From DASRDB01 sp035652815 (GTDB taxonomy: Bacteria; Chloroflexota; Ktedonobacteria; Ktedonobacterales; Ktedonobacteraceae), in contig DASRDB010000001.1 of NCBI GenBank assembly GCA_035652815.1, forward strand, positions 372,001 to 436,000: DNA of 64,000 nucleotides. Reading direction: 5' to 3'. The notes beneath the pieces were generated by a model. It was given only the letters and a program-made list of their open reading frames with translations, made no database searches and was not told the DNA's origin. The translations under genes were made by a program, and so were the position numbers. Positions 27,750-36,986 of the stretch are shown piece by piece (position 1 is the stretch's first letter; the number at the start of each line of letters is the position of its first letter).

Positions 27750-28159
27750 GCAATATGCTCCTTTTTCTGAAACTGCTGAAAGGTAGAAGTGAAAAGGGCA
27801 AGAATACTTTCTTCATCCAGACCAGCAGCTTCGGCTTCTTGCAGCCAGTGAATAAGGTTCTGGCGTAAGACGGCGTGGCTTGCCAACGATGCGTCTGCCA
27901 GCGTCTTGACCACAAATGTTCCCTGACCCGGACGGCTTTCGATCAATCCCTCGTGTTCCAACTCTCGATACGCCTTAAACACGGTGTTGGGATTGATGGC
28001 CAATCTCGACACTACCATACGCATGGTTGGAAGCTGATCGCCTTCCTTAAGAAAGCCCAGCCGTAAAGCTTGCTTGACCTGCTGGACAAGTTGCAAATAA
28101 GGCGAAACTCCTGAACGCTGGTCTAGATAAAACTCAATTGACTGTTTCTCGGTATCCAT
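27746..28159 (-). CDS. GntR-family (YtrA-type) regulator
   Basis: The 137-residue protein has a winged helix at about 10-80 (YLQLVQQVKQALRLGFLKEG, then NPNTVFKAYRELEHEGLIES) and a short helical tail for dimerisation. YtrA-type regulators usually repress the ABC transporter operon they head, which is the layout here. The signal they answer is often a cell-wall antibiotic, but that is not shown here. Confidence 0.9.
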   Translation of the reverse strand: MDTEKQSIEFYLDQRSGVSPYLQLVQQVKQALRLGFLKEGDQLPTMRMVVSRLAINPNTVFKAYRELEHEGLIESRPGQGTFVVKTLADASLASHAVLRQNLIHWLQEAEAAGLDEESILALFTSTFQQFQKKEHIA

Positions 28160-28327
28160 AAGTTTTCCTATCTCTATTTTCCTAAATATCTATTTTCATA
28201 GTACAATAGTAAAATAGAACAGGCTCTTTGTCAAGAGATGAAAGGGATGATTTTACAATTTGCTTCTGTTTCTGGAAAAGACTGATAGCCTGAAATGATG
28301 GAGCTGAAAAAGTAAATACAAGCAATC

Positions 28328-28356
28328 TTGTCCTACTTCTTCTGGTTTGCTATATT
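28328..28356 (+). promoter_or_regulatory. Promoter of the hsd/Kiwa operon
   Basis: TTGTCC (28328-28333) and TATATT (28351-28356) are 17 bases apart, 59 bases before the hsdM ATG. A second TATACT at 28361 could be an alternative -10. Confidence 0.6.
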
Positions 28357-28414
28357 ATGCTATACTACCGGGCATAAACACATGATTATGAGACGGGAAG
28401 GGAAGACGTGAGGC

Positions 28415-29971
28415 ATGCCTGCTAACCATACTGAAATTGAAAAGAAATTATGGGCCTCGGCTGACGAACTGCGCGCTAACTCGAATCTGAAATCCTCGGA
28501 ATATTCGGTGCCTGTGTTGGGCTTGATCTTCCTGCGTTTCGCTGATGCGCGTTTCACACGGGTTGAGCGCGAACTGGCGGCTTCGCTGCCTGCTGGCAGT
28601 CGCCGCACTATTGGCAAGGACGATTACCAGGCGCGGGGCGTGATGTACCTGCCGCCGCAGGCTCGTTTCTCTTATCTTTTGAAGCTGCCGGAAAGCGAAA
28701 ACATCGGGAAGGCCGTGAACGAGGCGATGAAGGCCATCGAAGCAGAGAATGAAGAGTTGCGCGATGTGCTGCCGAAAACCTATATGCGCCTCAACAACGA
28801 TACACTTATCGCCCTGCTGAAGACGTTTTCTGAGATTCCAATGGACGTCGAGGGCGATATTTTCGGCAAAATTTACGAATATTTTCTCGGCAAATTCGCC
28901 ATGTCCGAGGGGCAAAAGGGCGGCGAATTCTTCACTCCTACCGCTATCGTCAAATTGATCGTCGAGATCATCGAACCCTTTCATGGGCGCATTTTTGACC
29001 CGGCCTGCGGCTCCGGCGGTATGTTTGTGCAAAGCGCGCGTTTCGTGCAAAATCACCGCCAGAATCCGACCGCCGAAATCTCGATTTATGGACAGGAGAA
29101 AACCGCCGAGACGGTGCGCCTGTGCCGGATGAACCTGGCAGTGCATGGGCTGTCCGGCGATATCCGGCAGGCCAACAGCTACTACGAAAACGTACATAAC
29201 TGCCGGGGCCGTTTCGACTTCGTGATGGCGAATCCGCCCTTCAACGTGGACGGCGTGGACAAGGAGAAGATCAAGGACGACCCGCGCTATCCCTTCGGCC
29301 TGCCCCGCGTGGACAATGCCAACTACCTGTGGATTCAGGAGTTCTACAGCGCGCTCAATACACACGGACGGGCTGGATTCGTGATGGCAAACTCCGCCAG
29401 CGACGCCCGCGCCTCGGAACTCGACATCCGGCGCAAGCTGATTGAAGACCGCGTGGTAGACGTGATGATCGCCATTGGCTCCAACTTCTTCTACACCGTC
29501 ACCCTGCCCTGCACGCTCTGGTTTTTCGACAAGGGCAAGCGCAACAGCGAGCGGCGCGACAAGGTTCTCTTTATCGACGCCCGCTCCATCTACAAACAGA
29601 TCGACCGCGCCCATCGGGAATTCACGCCCGACCAGATCGAATTTCTCGCTAACATCGTGCGCCTCTATCGCGGCGAGGAGATCGAAACAACTCAGGGCAG
29701 CCTGCCGCGCATTCAGGAAACCTTCCCAGAAGGCGTCTATGCGGACGTGCCAGGTCTCTGCAAAGTTGCCACCATCGACGAGATCGAAGCCCAGGGCTGG
29801 AGCCTCAACCCAGGCCGCTACGTCGGCGTAGCCGAACGCGCTCTAGAAGACTTCGACTTCAAAGAACGCCTGGAAGCCCTTAACGAAGAACTCGAACGCC
29901 TCAACGCCGAAGCCAGAGAGCTAGAGGAACGCATTGGGGAAAATCTTATAAGGCTTTTAGAGGACATATGA
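28415..29971 (+). CDS. hsdM: Type I restriction-modification methyltransferase subunit
   Basis: The 518-residue HsdM is an N6-adenine methylase. The N-terminal helical domain has the family's SSEYSVPVLGLIFLRFAD. The catalytic core has DPACGSGGMFVQSA near 194 and NPPFNV near 272. It needs HsdS to find its site and with HsdR forms the restriction complex. It heads the operon and overlaps hsdS by 4 bases. The DNA is richer in G+C than the recognition and Kiwa genes downstream. Confidence 0.95.
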   Translation: MPANHTEIEKKLWASADELRANSNLKSSEYSVPVLGLIFLRFADARFTRVERELAASLPAGSRRTIGKDDYQARGVMYLPPQARFSYLLKLPESENIGKAVNEAMKAIEAENEELRDVLPKTYMRLNNDTLIALLKTFSEIPMDVEGDIFGKIYEYFLGKFAMSEGQKGGEFFTPTAIVKLIVEIIEPFHGRIFDPACGSGGMFVQSARFVQNHRQNPTAEISIYGQEKTAETVRLCRMNLAVHGLSGDIRQANSYYENVHNCRGRFDFVMANPPFNVDGVDKEKIKDDPRYPFGLPRVDNANYLWIQEFYSALNTHGRAGFVMANSASDARASELDIRRKLIEDRVVDVMIAIGSNFFYTVTLPCTLWFFDKGKRNSERRDKVLFIDARSIYKQIDRAHREFTPDQIEFLANIVRLYRGEEIETTQGSLPRIQETFPEGVYADVPGLCKVATIDEIEAQGWSLNPGRYVGVAERALEDFDFKERLEALNEELERLNAEARELEERIGENLIRLLEDI

Positions 29972-31278
29972 TGGTAAAAATGCTAACCAAATCTAGATGG
30001 AATACAGTCAAAGTCGAACAACTAGCAGCGAATACAAAACATGCCCTCGCTATGGGGCCTTTCGGCTCACGAATTACAAAAGATAATTTCGTTGATAGTG
30101 GCGTTCCGGTAATTCGGGGTGTTAACATTTCCAATGATCTCTTCGATCATAAAAATCTTGTCTTCATTACAGAAACAAAAGCCGATGAACTGGCAGCAAG
30201 TAACGCTTTTCCTGACGATTTAGTCTTTACTCATCGAGGTACTTTAGGACAGGTAGGCATTATTCCCTGGGGTTATTATCCTCGTTATGTCGTTTCGCAA
30301 AGCCAAATGAAACTGACATGCGACCAAACTAAGGTATTGCCTATGTTTCTCTATTATTACTTTCGGTCTGAGTGGGGACAACATGAACTACTAAGTCATA
30401 CAGGTGGTTCAGGAGTGCCAGCAATATCAAGTCCGCTCACTACGTTAAGAAATGCTACCATACATCTTCCCCCACTCCCCACCCAGCGCAAAATCGCCGC
30501 CATCCTCTCAGCCTATGATGAGCTGATCGAGAACAACACGCGGCGCATTGCCATACTTGAGGAGATGGCACAGTCGTTGTACCGCGAGTGGTTTGTGCAT
30601 TTCCGTTTTCCTGGGCATGAAAAGAAAAAGATGGTAGAGTCTCCTCTGGGGTTGATACCCGAAGGGTGGGAGATGGTGAAGCTGGGAGAAGTATGCAATA
30701 TCACAATGGGGCAATCACCAAGCTCTGAATACTATAACAGTAGAGGAGAAGGCCTACCTTTTCATCAAGGAGTTTCAGATTTCGGTGAGCGTTTTCCAAC
30801 AGATCGTATGTACTGCTCTATCGAAAACCGTATTGCAGAGGATGGAGATATTCTATTTAGTGTGCGGGCACCAGTGGGAAGAATCAATCTGGCTAATAAA
30901 AAAATTGTTATAGGACGTGGTCTTTGCGCAATTCGCAGTAAAACTGGTAATCAACGTTTTGTCTATCAACAACTTAAGGAACAATTCCAAGAAGAGGACA
31001 CTATAGGAAACGGAGCCATCTTTAAATCTGTAACAAAGGAAGATATGCATAATATTAAAATGCTCTGGCCATCAACGGAGATCATTTCTTCTTTTGAAAA
31101 ATTCCTTGAGTCGATTTTTTCTGTTCTTGATGTTCTAACAAAGAAAAACGCCAATCTTCGTAAAACACGGGATTTGTTGTTGCCGAAGTTGATTTCGGGC
31201 GAGTTGGATGTAGAGCAGTTGGAGATTGCGGGAGTGGAAGAGAGCGAGGAGAGAGAGACGAAAGCGGTCGAGGCATGA
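29968..31278 (+). CDS. hsdS: Type I restriction-modification specificity subunit
   Basis: The 436-residue HsdS has the usual two halves. Target domain 1 covers about 1-165, followed by the first conserved spacer (PTQRKIAAILSAYDELIENN, YREWFVHFRFPGHE). Target domain 2 covers about 215-375, followed by the second spacer (RKTRDLLLPKLISGELDVEQ). Both target domains are A+T rich relative to the spacers, as expected for swapped modules. The recognised DNA sequence cannot be read from the protein. The gene overlaps the phosphatase gene by 4 bases. Confidence 0.93.
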   Translation: MMVKMLTKSRWNTVKVEQLAANTKHALAMGPFGSRITKDNFVDSGVPVIRGVNISNDLFDHKNLVFITETKADELAASNAFPDDLVFTHRGTLGQVGIIPWGYYPRYVVSQSQMKLTCDQTKVLPMFLYYYFRSEWGQHELLSHTGGSGVPAISSPLTTLRNATIHLPPLPTQRKIAAILSAYDELIENNTRRIAILEEMAQSLYREWFVHFRFPGHEKKKMVESPLGLIPEGWEMVKLGEVCNITMGQSPSSEYYNSRGEGLPFHQGVSDFGERFPTDRMYCSIENRIAEDGDILFSVRAPVGRINLANKKIVIGRGLCAIRSKTGNQRFVYQQLKEQFQEEDTIGNGAIFKSVTKEDMHNIKMLWPSTEIISSFEKFLESIFSVLDVLTKKNANLRKTRDLLLPKLISGELDVEQLEIAGVEESEERETKAVEA

Positions 31279-31781
31279 TTGAGGTATACCCAGGGCTGTT
31301 TCTTGGCAGCAAGCTTGATTATGAAAAGCTGGTGGCGGGACAGGAAGGCTGGGCGGTTGTTCACGCGGCAAGGTCGTATCACCGGCAGGCGGTGGGTTAT
31401 CGCATACGCAGCGTGGCGAAGGGGCATCCTGATTACCTGGTGGCGCATCGCGAAAACCGGCTGGCGCTGTGTTTGATCGATTACCCCTTCACCTTTCCGC
31501 TCCAGAAAGAGATGATCGAGCGAACGCTCGATTTCATTGACCGCATGCGCGCCGGGGGACAGAAAGTGATGATTCACTGCATACATGGTCGCTCGCGCAG
31601 CCCCTCGATTACCATGCTCTACATGGCAACGCGCCTGCATGCATTGCCAGACGAGTCATTAGAGGCGGCGGAAAAAGAGTTTCGGGAGATATACCCGCTC
31701 TATAGGCCGAATCGGGCTATTCGGATGCATTTGAAGAAGTATTGGCGGGAGTATTGTAAAAGGGGAAGCGAAAAGGAATAA
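31275..31781 (+). CDS. Dual-specificity/tyrosine phosphatase-like protein
   Basis: The 168-residue protein carries the cysteine-phosphatase loop HCIHGRSRSPS, with Cys102 and Arg108 in the CX5R spacing. The general acid could be Asp69 in LIDYPF. The fold resembles dual-specificity phosphatases. The start overlaps the hsdS stop as ATGA, so the two are translationally coupled. A phosphatase in this position is not a standard part of type I systems. It may regulate the complex or be a separate defence component; this is inferred from position alone. Confidence 0.8.
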   Translation: MIEVYPGLFLGSKLDYEKLVAGQEGWAVVHAARSYHRQAVGYRIRSVAKGHPDYLVAHRENRLALCLIDYPFTFPLQKEMIERTLDFIDRMRAGGQKVMIHCIHGRSRSPSITMLYMATRLHALPDESLEAAEKEFREIYPLYRPNRAIRMHLKKYWREYCKRGSEKE

Positions 31782-32173
31782 AGTCCATTGCACCAGACCC
31801 ATTATAAACCCTACAAAAAAGTACCATAAGATTTTAATTGCCCTCTTACGATCATCCAGTTCATTCGTTATATCCTTTAAGCAGATGCATAGATGACGAT
31901 TCATTTAATATGTATCTTCTCAGGATTGTTTTTCATACCACTGTACCCCCTTACTCCTCCAGTTTGGGTATACGAGGACACTTACGTTTATATTGGCAGC
32001 AATACTGCAACAAGAGCAGCGGGAACTGATCAGTGTAAAGATCGACTGAATGCTCAAACAGCGAAAAGATGAAAAGCTGATTACTCTTTTTGATGGGAAA
32101 ATAAAGAATAGAAATATTGAGAAGAGAAGAGTATTGGATTAACGTTGGGGTTCCCGTCTGAAAGGATAGATCA
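31782..32173. other. Gap in the defence operon without a convincing gene
   Basis: About 390 A+T-rich bases separate the phosphatase gene from the KwaA-like gene. No open frame with a ribosome site is seen. It may hold a separate promoter for the Kiwa pair, but I cannot assign one, or it may be the scar of an insertion. Confidence 0.4.
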
Positions 32174-32692
32174 ATGGCTACCGCTTTTATTCGCTGGATG
32201 TTGTTTATCAGTTCATTCTTTCCGTTGACAGTAATATTTGGCATACTTTTTGCTACGCAAGAGCCAATATTAGCAGGTGTGGTTGTTCTTGTAGGATTGT
32301 TTGGTCTTATCACTACACTGATATACGTTTTCGGGTTTTCGCGTAGAGTTGCGCCAATTCAGGGAAAAATTGTTGAAAGGCAAGAAAAAGGCAGTGACGT
32401 AATGGGTTATATCGCTGGCTACATTGTTCCTTTCGCGACTTTTCCCTTGAGCGGGTGGCAACAAATAGCTGCATTCCTGGTGTTCGTGTTTGTGCTGGGT
32501 ATTGTTTATGTAAACTCAGAAATGATTCGAGTGAACCCAATCCTCAATCTACTTGGCTACCGTCTTTACGAGGTAAAAGTAGAGAATGGCGAGGATTCGG
32601 TTTCTTTGATAACTCGTCGTCGTGTTAAACGAGGCGATTTGATTCGCGTCGTGGATGTTGGTCCGGGAATATTTTTGGAGAAAGCCGCATGA
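32174..32692 (+). CDS. kwaA: KwaA-like membrane protein of a Kiwa defence system
   Basis: The 172-residue protein has four likely membrane helices: about 6-26, 31-53, 76-92 and 96-116 (IAAFLVFVFVLGIVYVN). A cytoplasmic tail begins NPILNLLGYRLYEVKVENG. This layout and the coupled DUF4868 gene fit KwaA, the inner-membrane part of Kiwa, which senses phage attack at the envelope. On its own the sequence would be hard to assign; the partner gene decides the call. AAAGGA precedes the ATG, and the gene overlaps kwaB by 4 bases. Confidence 0.72.
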   Translation: MATAFIRWMLFISSFFPLTVIFGILFATQEPILAGVVVLVGLFGLITTLIYVFGFSRRVAPIQGKIVERQEKGSDVMGYIAGYIVPFATFPLSGWQQIAAFLVFVFVLGIVYVNSEMIRVNPILNLLGYRLYEVKVENGEDSVSLITRRRVKRGDLIRVVDVGPGIFLEKAA

Positions 32693-33660
32693 GTTTAACA
32701 ACAACTGAAGTAAATACTCAAGAACTTTTCGATGAAATTCTCGCGCTTGATCTCAACAAGTGCAATATAGCGATATGCATGGCTTCCGTTGCCAAAGACG
32801 AGGCTCCCAGATTCGCGCGTGTGCCAATTACTGATGAATTGGCACACGCTTTTCGAGGCTTAATCACAGACTTAATTGGACAATACAGGCGAGAGGATTC
32901 CCGCCAGTTAGTCATGTTTCCAGAGTTCGTTGAAGAAAGTTTGCCTGCGCAATATGAAGTAGAGCATCTCGATCTATCCAGGTATCAAAACATCCTTGAA
33001 CAGCTTAGCCCTTTAAAAGCTTTAACCGATCTTGATGTATTTGACAGGGATAGGCGGTTTATCTCAGAGTTGCGTTTCTACGTCATTGCTGTTCAAACGC
33101 CCACCGGTGAGCCAGTCTACTTCTTTCATACTTATACCCGTAAAATGACCCTGGGACGCTCTTTCATTTGCTCTGTATTCAAAGATGACTGTTATGACCG
33201 AATAACAGACCCGGTTCTTATATTTGATTCAGAAATAGATTGCATGTGCCGGGGAAATACCATGTATATTTTCAAAAAGTCAGGATTTCAAAAAATCTTC
33301 CAGGTATTTGATGAAATACGCCAGGTGGCAAACGAAGCCCTGGAAAGCATCAAAGTTAATGTTCCCATTAAAAACTTTGATGATTTTAGTAATGATTGTG
33401 GAAAACATATTTGGAAGCAACACAAGCTCAAAAAGATTGCATCCAAATCTTATCTCGGCAAACTAACAATGGCTCATCTGAAGCGAGTAATTGAGCATAA
33501 TAAGCTGAATGTCGAGATTGTGGTTGAAGATGGCAAAGAAATGCTTGTCTACGATCCTAAAGATAAGTGGGTTATCCTCAAGTTGCTGGATGACAATTAT
33601 CTCTGGTCTATGCTTACAGAGAAAAATTATGAGGTGACTGGTAAGCGCGAACTCTCTTGA
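32689..33660 (+). CDS. kwaB: KwaB-like DUF4868 protein of a Kiwa defence system
   Basis: The 323-residue soluble protein follows the DUF4868 pattern: ELRFYVIAVQTPTGEPVYFF near 125, LIFDSEIDCMCRGNTMYIF near 185, and FQKIFQVFDEIRQVA. KwaB in studied Kiwa systems binds DNA and acts downstream of KwaA to block phage DNA replication and late transcription. It is coupled to kwaA and followed after 23 bases by hsdR. Its A+T-rich DNA contrasts with hsdM and hsdR, suggesting a separate origin. The length matches known KwaB proteins (about 315). Confidence 0.8.
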   Translation: MSLTTTEVNTQELFDEILALDLNKCNIAICMASVAKDEAPRFARVPITDELAHAFRGLITDLIGQYRREDSRQLVMFPEFVEESLPAQYEVEHLDLSRYQNILEQLSPLKALTDLDVFDRDRRFISELRFYVIAVQTPTGEPVYFFHTYTRKMTLGRSFICSVFKDDCYDRITDPVLIFDSEIDCMCRGNTMYIFKKSGFQKIFQVFDEIRQVANEALESIKVNVPIKNFDDFSNDCGKHIWKQHKLKKIASKSYLGKLTMAHLKRVIEHNKLNVEIVVEDGKEMLVYDPKDKWVILKLLDDNYLWSMLTEKNYEVTGKRELS

Positions 33661-33683
33661 ATCCTTTAGAAAGAACCTGAGCA

Positions 33684-36600
33684 ATGCAAAACTACTCCGA
33701 AAATACCCTCGTCGAGCAGCCTGCGATTGCGTTGTTTAAGCAGTTAGGCTATGAGACTCTTAACGCCTTTTATGAGCAGCCAGGAGCGGGAAGTGTGTTG
33801 GGGCGCGAAACGTCGCAGGAAGTGATACTGATTCCGCGCTTGCGGGCGGCTCTCCAGAAGCTCAATCCAGGATTGGGTGAGGAGGCCATTCGCCAGGCCA
33901 TTGAGGAACTGGTGCGTGATCGCAGCGCGCTCAATCCTGTACAGGCCAACCGCGAGGTTTACCTGATGCTCAAGGATGGTGTAAAGGTGCGTTTTCGGAA
34001 CGAGGCGAATGAAGAGATTGAAGAAAAAGTAAAGGTCATCGACTGGAATAAGCCCTGTAATAACGATTTCCTGCTCGTTTCGCAGATGTGGATTTCCGGG
34101 GATATCTACCAGCGCCGCCCTGATCTGATCGGCTTTGTGAACGGCCTGCCGCTGGTCTTGATCGAGTTGAAAGCCGCGCATAAGCGACTGGAGCATGCCT
34201 TTCACGATAACCTGCGCGACTACAAAGACACCATCCCGCAACTCTTCTGGTACAACGCCTTTATCCTGCTCTCCAATGGACACCAGAGCAGGATCGGCAG
34301 TATGACGGCTGGCTGGGAACATTTCTTTGAATGGAAAAAGATCAGCGACGAGGAAGAGCCGGGAGTCGTCTCGCTGGAAACGCTTATTCGCGGCACCTGT
34401 GAAAAAAATCGCCTGCTCGACATCGTGGAAAACTTCACGCTCTTTAGTGACGAAAAGGGCAGCTTGATAAAGCTGATCGCTCGCAATCACCAGTACCTGG
34501 GCGTCAACAACGCCTTGAAGGCGGTCGAGGCTATTCGCGAAAACCAGGGCAAGCTTGGCGTCTTCTGGCATACGCAGGGGAGCGGCAAAAGCTACTCGAT
34601 GGTCTTCTTCTCGCAAAAGGTATTGCGCAAAATTCAGGGCAACTGGACGTTTCTGGTCGTTACCGACCGCCAGGAACTGGACGATCAAATTTACAAAACC
34701 TTTGCCAGCGTTGGGGCCGTGACCGAAGTGCAGGTGCAGGCACAGAGCGGCGAACACCTGCAACAACTGCTTCGAGAAGATCACCGCAACATCTTTACGC
34801 TTATTCACAAATTCCATACCGAGCGCGGCAAAACCTATCCGAAGCTCTCCGACCGCTCCGACATCATCGTCATGACCGACGAGGCGCACCGCACCCAGTA
34901 CGATATTCTCGCCCTCAACATGCGCAACGCCCTGCCAAAGGCCGCCTTCATCGGCTTTACGGGAACGCCCTTAATGGCCGGAGAGGAAAAAACGCGCGCG
35001 GTTTTTGGCGACTACGTGAGTATCTACAACTTCGCGCAGTCGGTAGAGGACGGCACCACAGTTCCGCTCTACTACGAGAATCGCATTCCAGAACTGGAAC
35101 TGCGCAACACTGATTTCAATGAAGACATGGAGCGGTTGGTCGAGGAGGCCGAACTCAACGATGCACAGCAGAAACGGCTGGAACGCGAGTTTGCGCGCCA
35201 GTATCACCTGATTACCCGTGAAGAACGCCTGGAAGAGGTGGCCCGCGATATCGTCGCCCATTTTATGGGGCGCGGCCAGATGGGCAAGGCAATGGTCGTC
35301 TCCATCGACAAGGCAACGGCGGTGCGCATGTACGACAAAGTGCAACGGCACTGGCGTATCTATCTCGAAAATTTGCGCGATCAGTGGCGCAAGTGTAAAG
35401 CGGATGAGCCACGCTGGCAGACCCTGCGTGATAAAATCGCCTACATGGAAACAACCGATATGGCAGTCGTCGTCTCGCAATCGCAAAACGAGGTGGACGA
35501 CCTGCGCAAGAAAGGCGTCAACATTTTGCCGCATCGCCAGCGCATGCTCCGTGAAGACCTGGAAACGCGCTTCAAGAACGAAAACGACCCGTTACGCATC
35601 GTCTTTGTCTGCGCCATGTGGATTACTGGCTTCGACGTACCCAGCCTCTCAACGCTCTACCTCGACAAACCCATGCGCAATCACACGTTGATGCAGACCA
35701 TCGCCCGCGCCAATCGCGTCTTTGGCGACAAGGTCGCCGGGCTGATCGTCGATTATATCGGCATCTTCCGCGATCTGCAAAAGGCGCTGGCAATCTACGG
35801 CTCGGCTTCAGGCGGCGGAGTGAAAGAGGGCGAGATGCCCCTCAAGGCTAAAAGCGAGCTGGTGGCGGCATTGGAGCAGGCAATAAAAGAAACAACCTCG
35901 TTCTGCAAAGAGCAAGGCATTGATCTTCAGGCTATCCAGGCCGCCCCGTCTGAAAACTTCCGGCGTATGCAGATGACACAGGACGCCGTAGATACGCTTG
36001 TGCGCAATGACGAGATAAAAAAGCGGTTTCTCGCCCAGGCTGCCACGATTGCGCGGCTGTTCAAAGCTATTCTGCCGGACACGCAGGCCAATACCTTTAG
36101 CGCGGATGTCGCCTTAATCAGCGTGTTAGCGCAGGAGATTCGCGAATTGAGCATGCCTGATTCCCGCATTGATCCGATTATGAAGGAGCTTGAAGCATTG
36201 CTTGATCTCTCAGTGGGCGCGAAAAAATATGTCATTCGTGAATCGCATGGTTCTTACGATTCTGGCCTGCAAATCGACTTGAGCGAAATTGACTTCGATG
36301 AGCTACGGAAACGCTTTGAACAGGCGCATAAACATACCGAAGTAGAGAAGCTGCGGGGCGCAATTCACAGCAAGCTAAAACGCATGGTCAGGTTGAACAA
36401 GACACGCGCCAGCTACCAGGAACGCTTCCAACGCCTGATAGACGAATACAACGCGGGCAATGTGCAGGTAGAGATTATGTTTGAAGAGCTTATCAAGCTG
36501 ACACGTGAACTGAACGCGGAAGAGCAGCGTCACGTCGCAGAGCAACTTTCAGAAGAAGAACTCGCATTGTTCGATCTCTTAACCAATGGTGGGGTCAAGC

Positions 36601-36860
36601 TTTCAGAACAGGAGCGCAACCAGGTAAAAACCGTTGTGCGCGGTTTGCTGGAAACGCTCAAGCGTGAAAAACTGGTGCTGGATTGGCGGAAAAAGCAGCA
36701 GGCCCGCGCCCAGGTACGCCTCGCGGTACAGGACATGCTTGACAAAGGCCTGCCAACCAGCTACACGCCGGAACTCTATCGCCGTAAATGTGAGGAGGTC
36801 TTCCAGCACATCTACGATGCCTACACTGGCCCGGAGCGCAGCATCTATACAGCGGCATAG
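33684..36860 (+). CDS. hsdR: Type I restriction-modification endonuclease subunit
   Basis: The 1058-residue HsdR is the motor and nuclease of the type I system. The PD-(D/E)xK nuclease is at about 144-160 (RPDLIGFVNGLPLVLIELK). Walker A is TQGSGKSYSM near 299, the DEAH box MTDEAHRTQ is near 398, and helicase motif III is GFTGTPL. The coiled C-terminal third should contact HsdM. It is the last gene of the operon, separated from hsdS by the phosphatase and Kiwa genes. Confidence 0.95.
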   Translation: MQNYSENTLVEQPAIALFKQLGYETLNAFYEQPGAGSVLGRETSQEVILIPRLRAALQKLNPGLGEEAIRQAIEELVRDRSALNPVQANREVYLMLKDGVKVRFRNEANEEIEEKVKVIDWNKPCNNDFLLVSQMWISGDIYQRRPDLIGFVNGLPLVLIELKAAHKRLEHAFHDNLRDYKDTIPQLFWYNAFILLSNGHQSRIGSMTAGWEHFFEWKKISDEEEPGVVSLETLIRGTCEKNRLLDIVENFTLFSDEKGSLIKLIARNHQYLGVNNALKAVEAIRENQGKLGVFWHTQGSGKSYSMVFFSQKVLRKIQGNWTFLVVTDRQELDDQIYKTFASVGAVTEVQVQAQSGEHLQQLLREDHRNIFTLIHKFHTERGKTYPKLSDRSDIIVMTDEAHRTQYDILALNMRNALPKAAFIGFTGTPLMAGEEKTRAVFGDYVSIYNFAQSVEDGTTVPLYYENRIPELELRNTDFNEDMERLVEEAELNDAQQKRLEREFARQYHLITREERLEEVARDIVAHFMGRGQMGKAMVVSIDKATAVRMYDKVQRHWRIYLENLRDQWRKCKADEPRWQTLRDKIAYMETTDMAVVVSQSQNEVDDLRKKGVNILPHRQRMLREDLETRFKNENDPLRIVFVCAMWITGFDVPSLSTLYLDKPMRNHTLMQTIARANRVFGDKVAGLIVDYIGIFRDLQKALAIYGSASGGGVKEGEMPLKAKSELVAALEQAIKETTSFCKEQGIDLQAIQAAPSENFRRMQMTQDAVDTLVRNDEIKKRFLAQAATIARLFKAILPDTQANTFSADVALISVLAQEIRELSMPDSRIDPIMKELEALLDLSVGAKKYVIRESHGSYDSGLQIDLSEIDFDELRKRFEQAHKHTEVEKLRGAIHSKLKRMVRLNKTRASYQERFQRLIDEYNAGNVQVEIMFEELIKLTRELNAEEQRHVAEQLSEEELALFDLLTNGGVKLSEQERNQVKTVVRGLLETLKREKLVLDWRKKQQARAQVRLAVQDMLDKGLPTSYTPELYRRKCEEVFQHIYDAYTGPERSIYTAA

Positions 36861-36878
36861 CATACAAGTCCCATTAAA

Positions 36879-36908
36879 TTGTCCGCTTCTGACACAAGAT
36901 GATATAAT
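36879..36908 (+). promoter_or_regulatory. Promoter for the transglutaminase-like gene
   Basis: TTGTCC (36879-36884) and a perfect TATAAT (36903-36908) are 18 bases apart and lie 78 bases before the start at 36987. Confidence 0.6.
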
Positions 36909-36986
36909 CGCTACGGTGCGAAGCCTCATTGAAAGAGCGAATCGGGTCGTTGCATCGCGTCGGCTCCTGGACGAGGGACTGAAAAC

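Noticed and set aside
28448..29614. 388-codon antisense open frame over hsdM
   Set aside because: It is a shadow of hsdM, whose methylase motifs are intact.
33744..34889. 381-codon antisense open frame over hsdR
   Set aside because: It is a shadow of the nuclease and helicase domain coding region.
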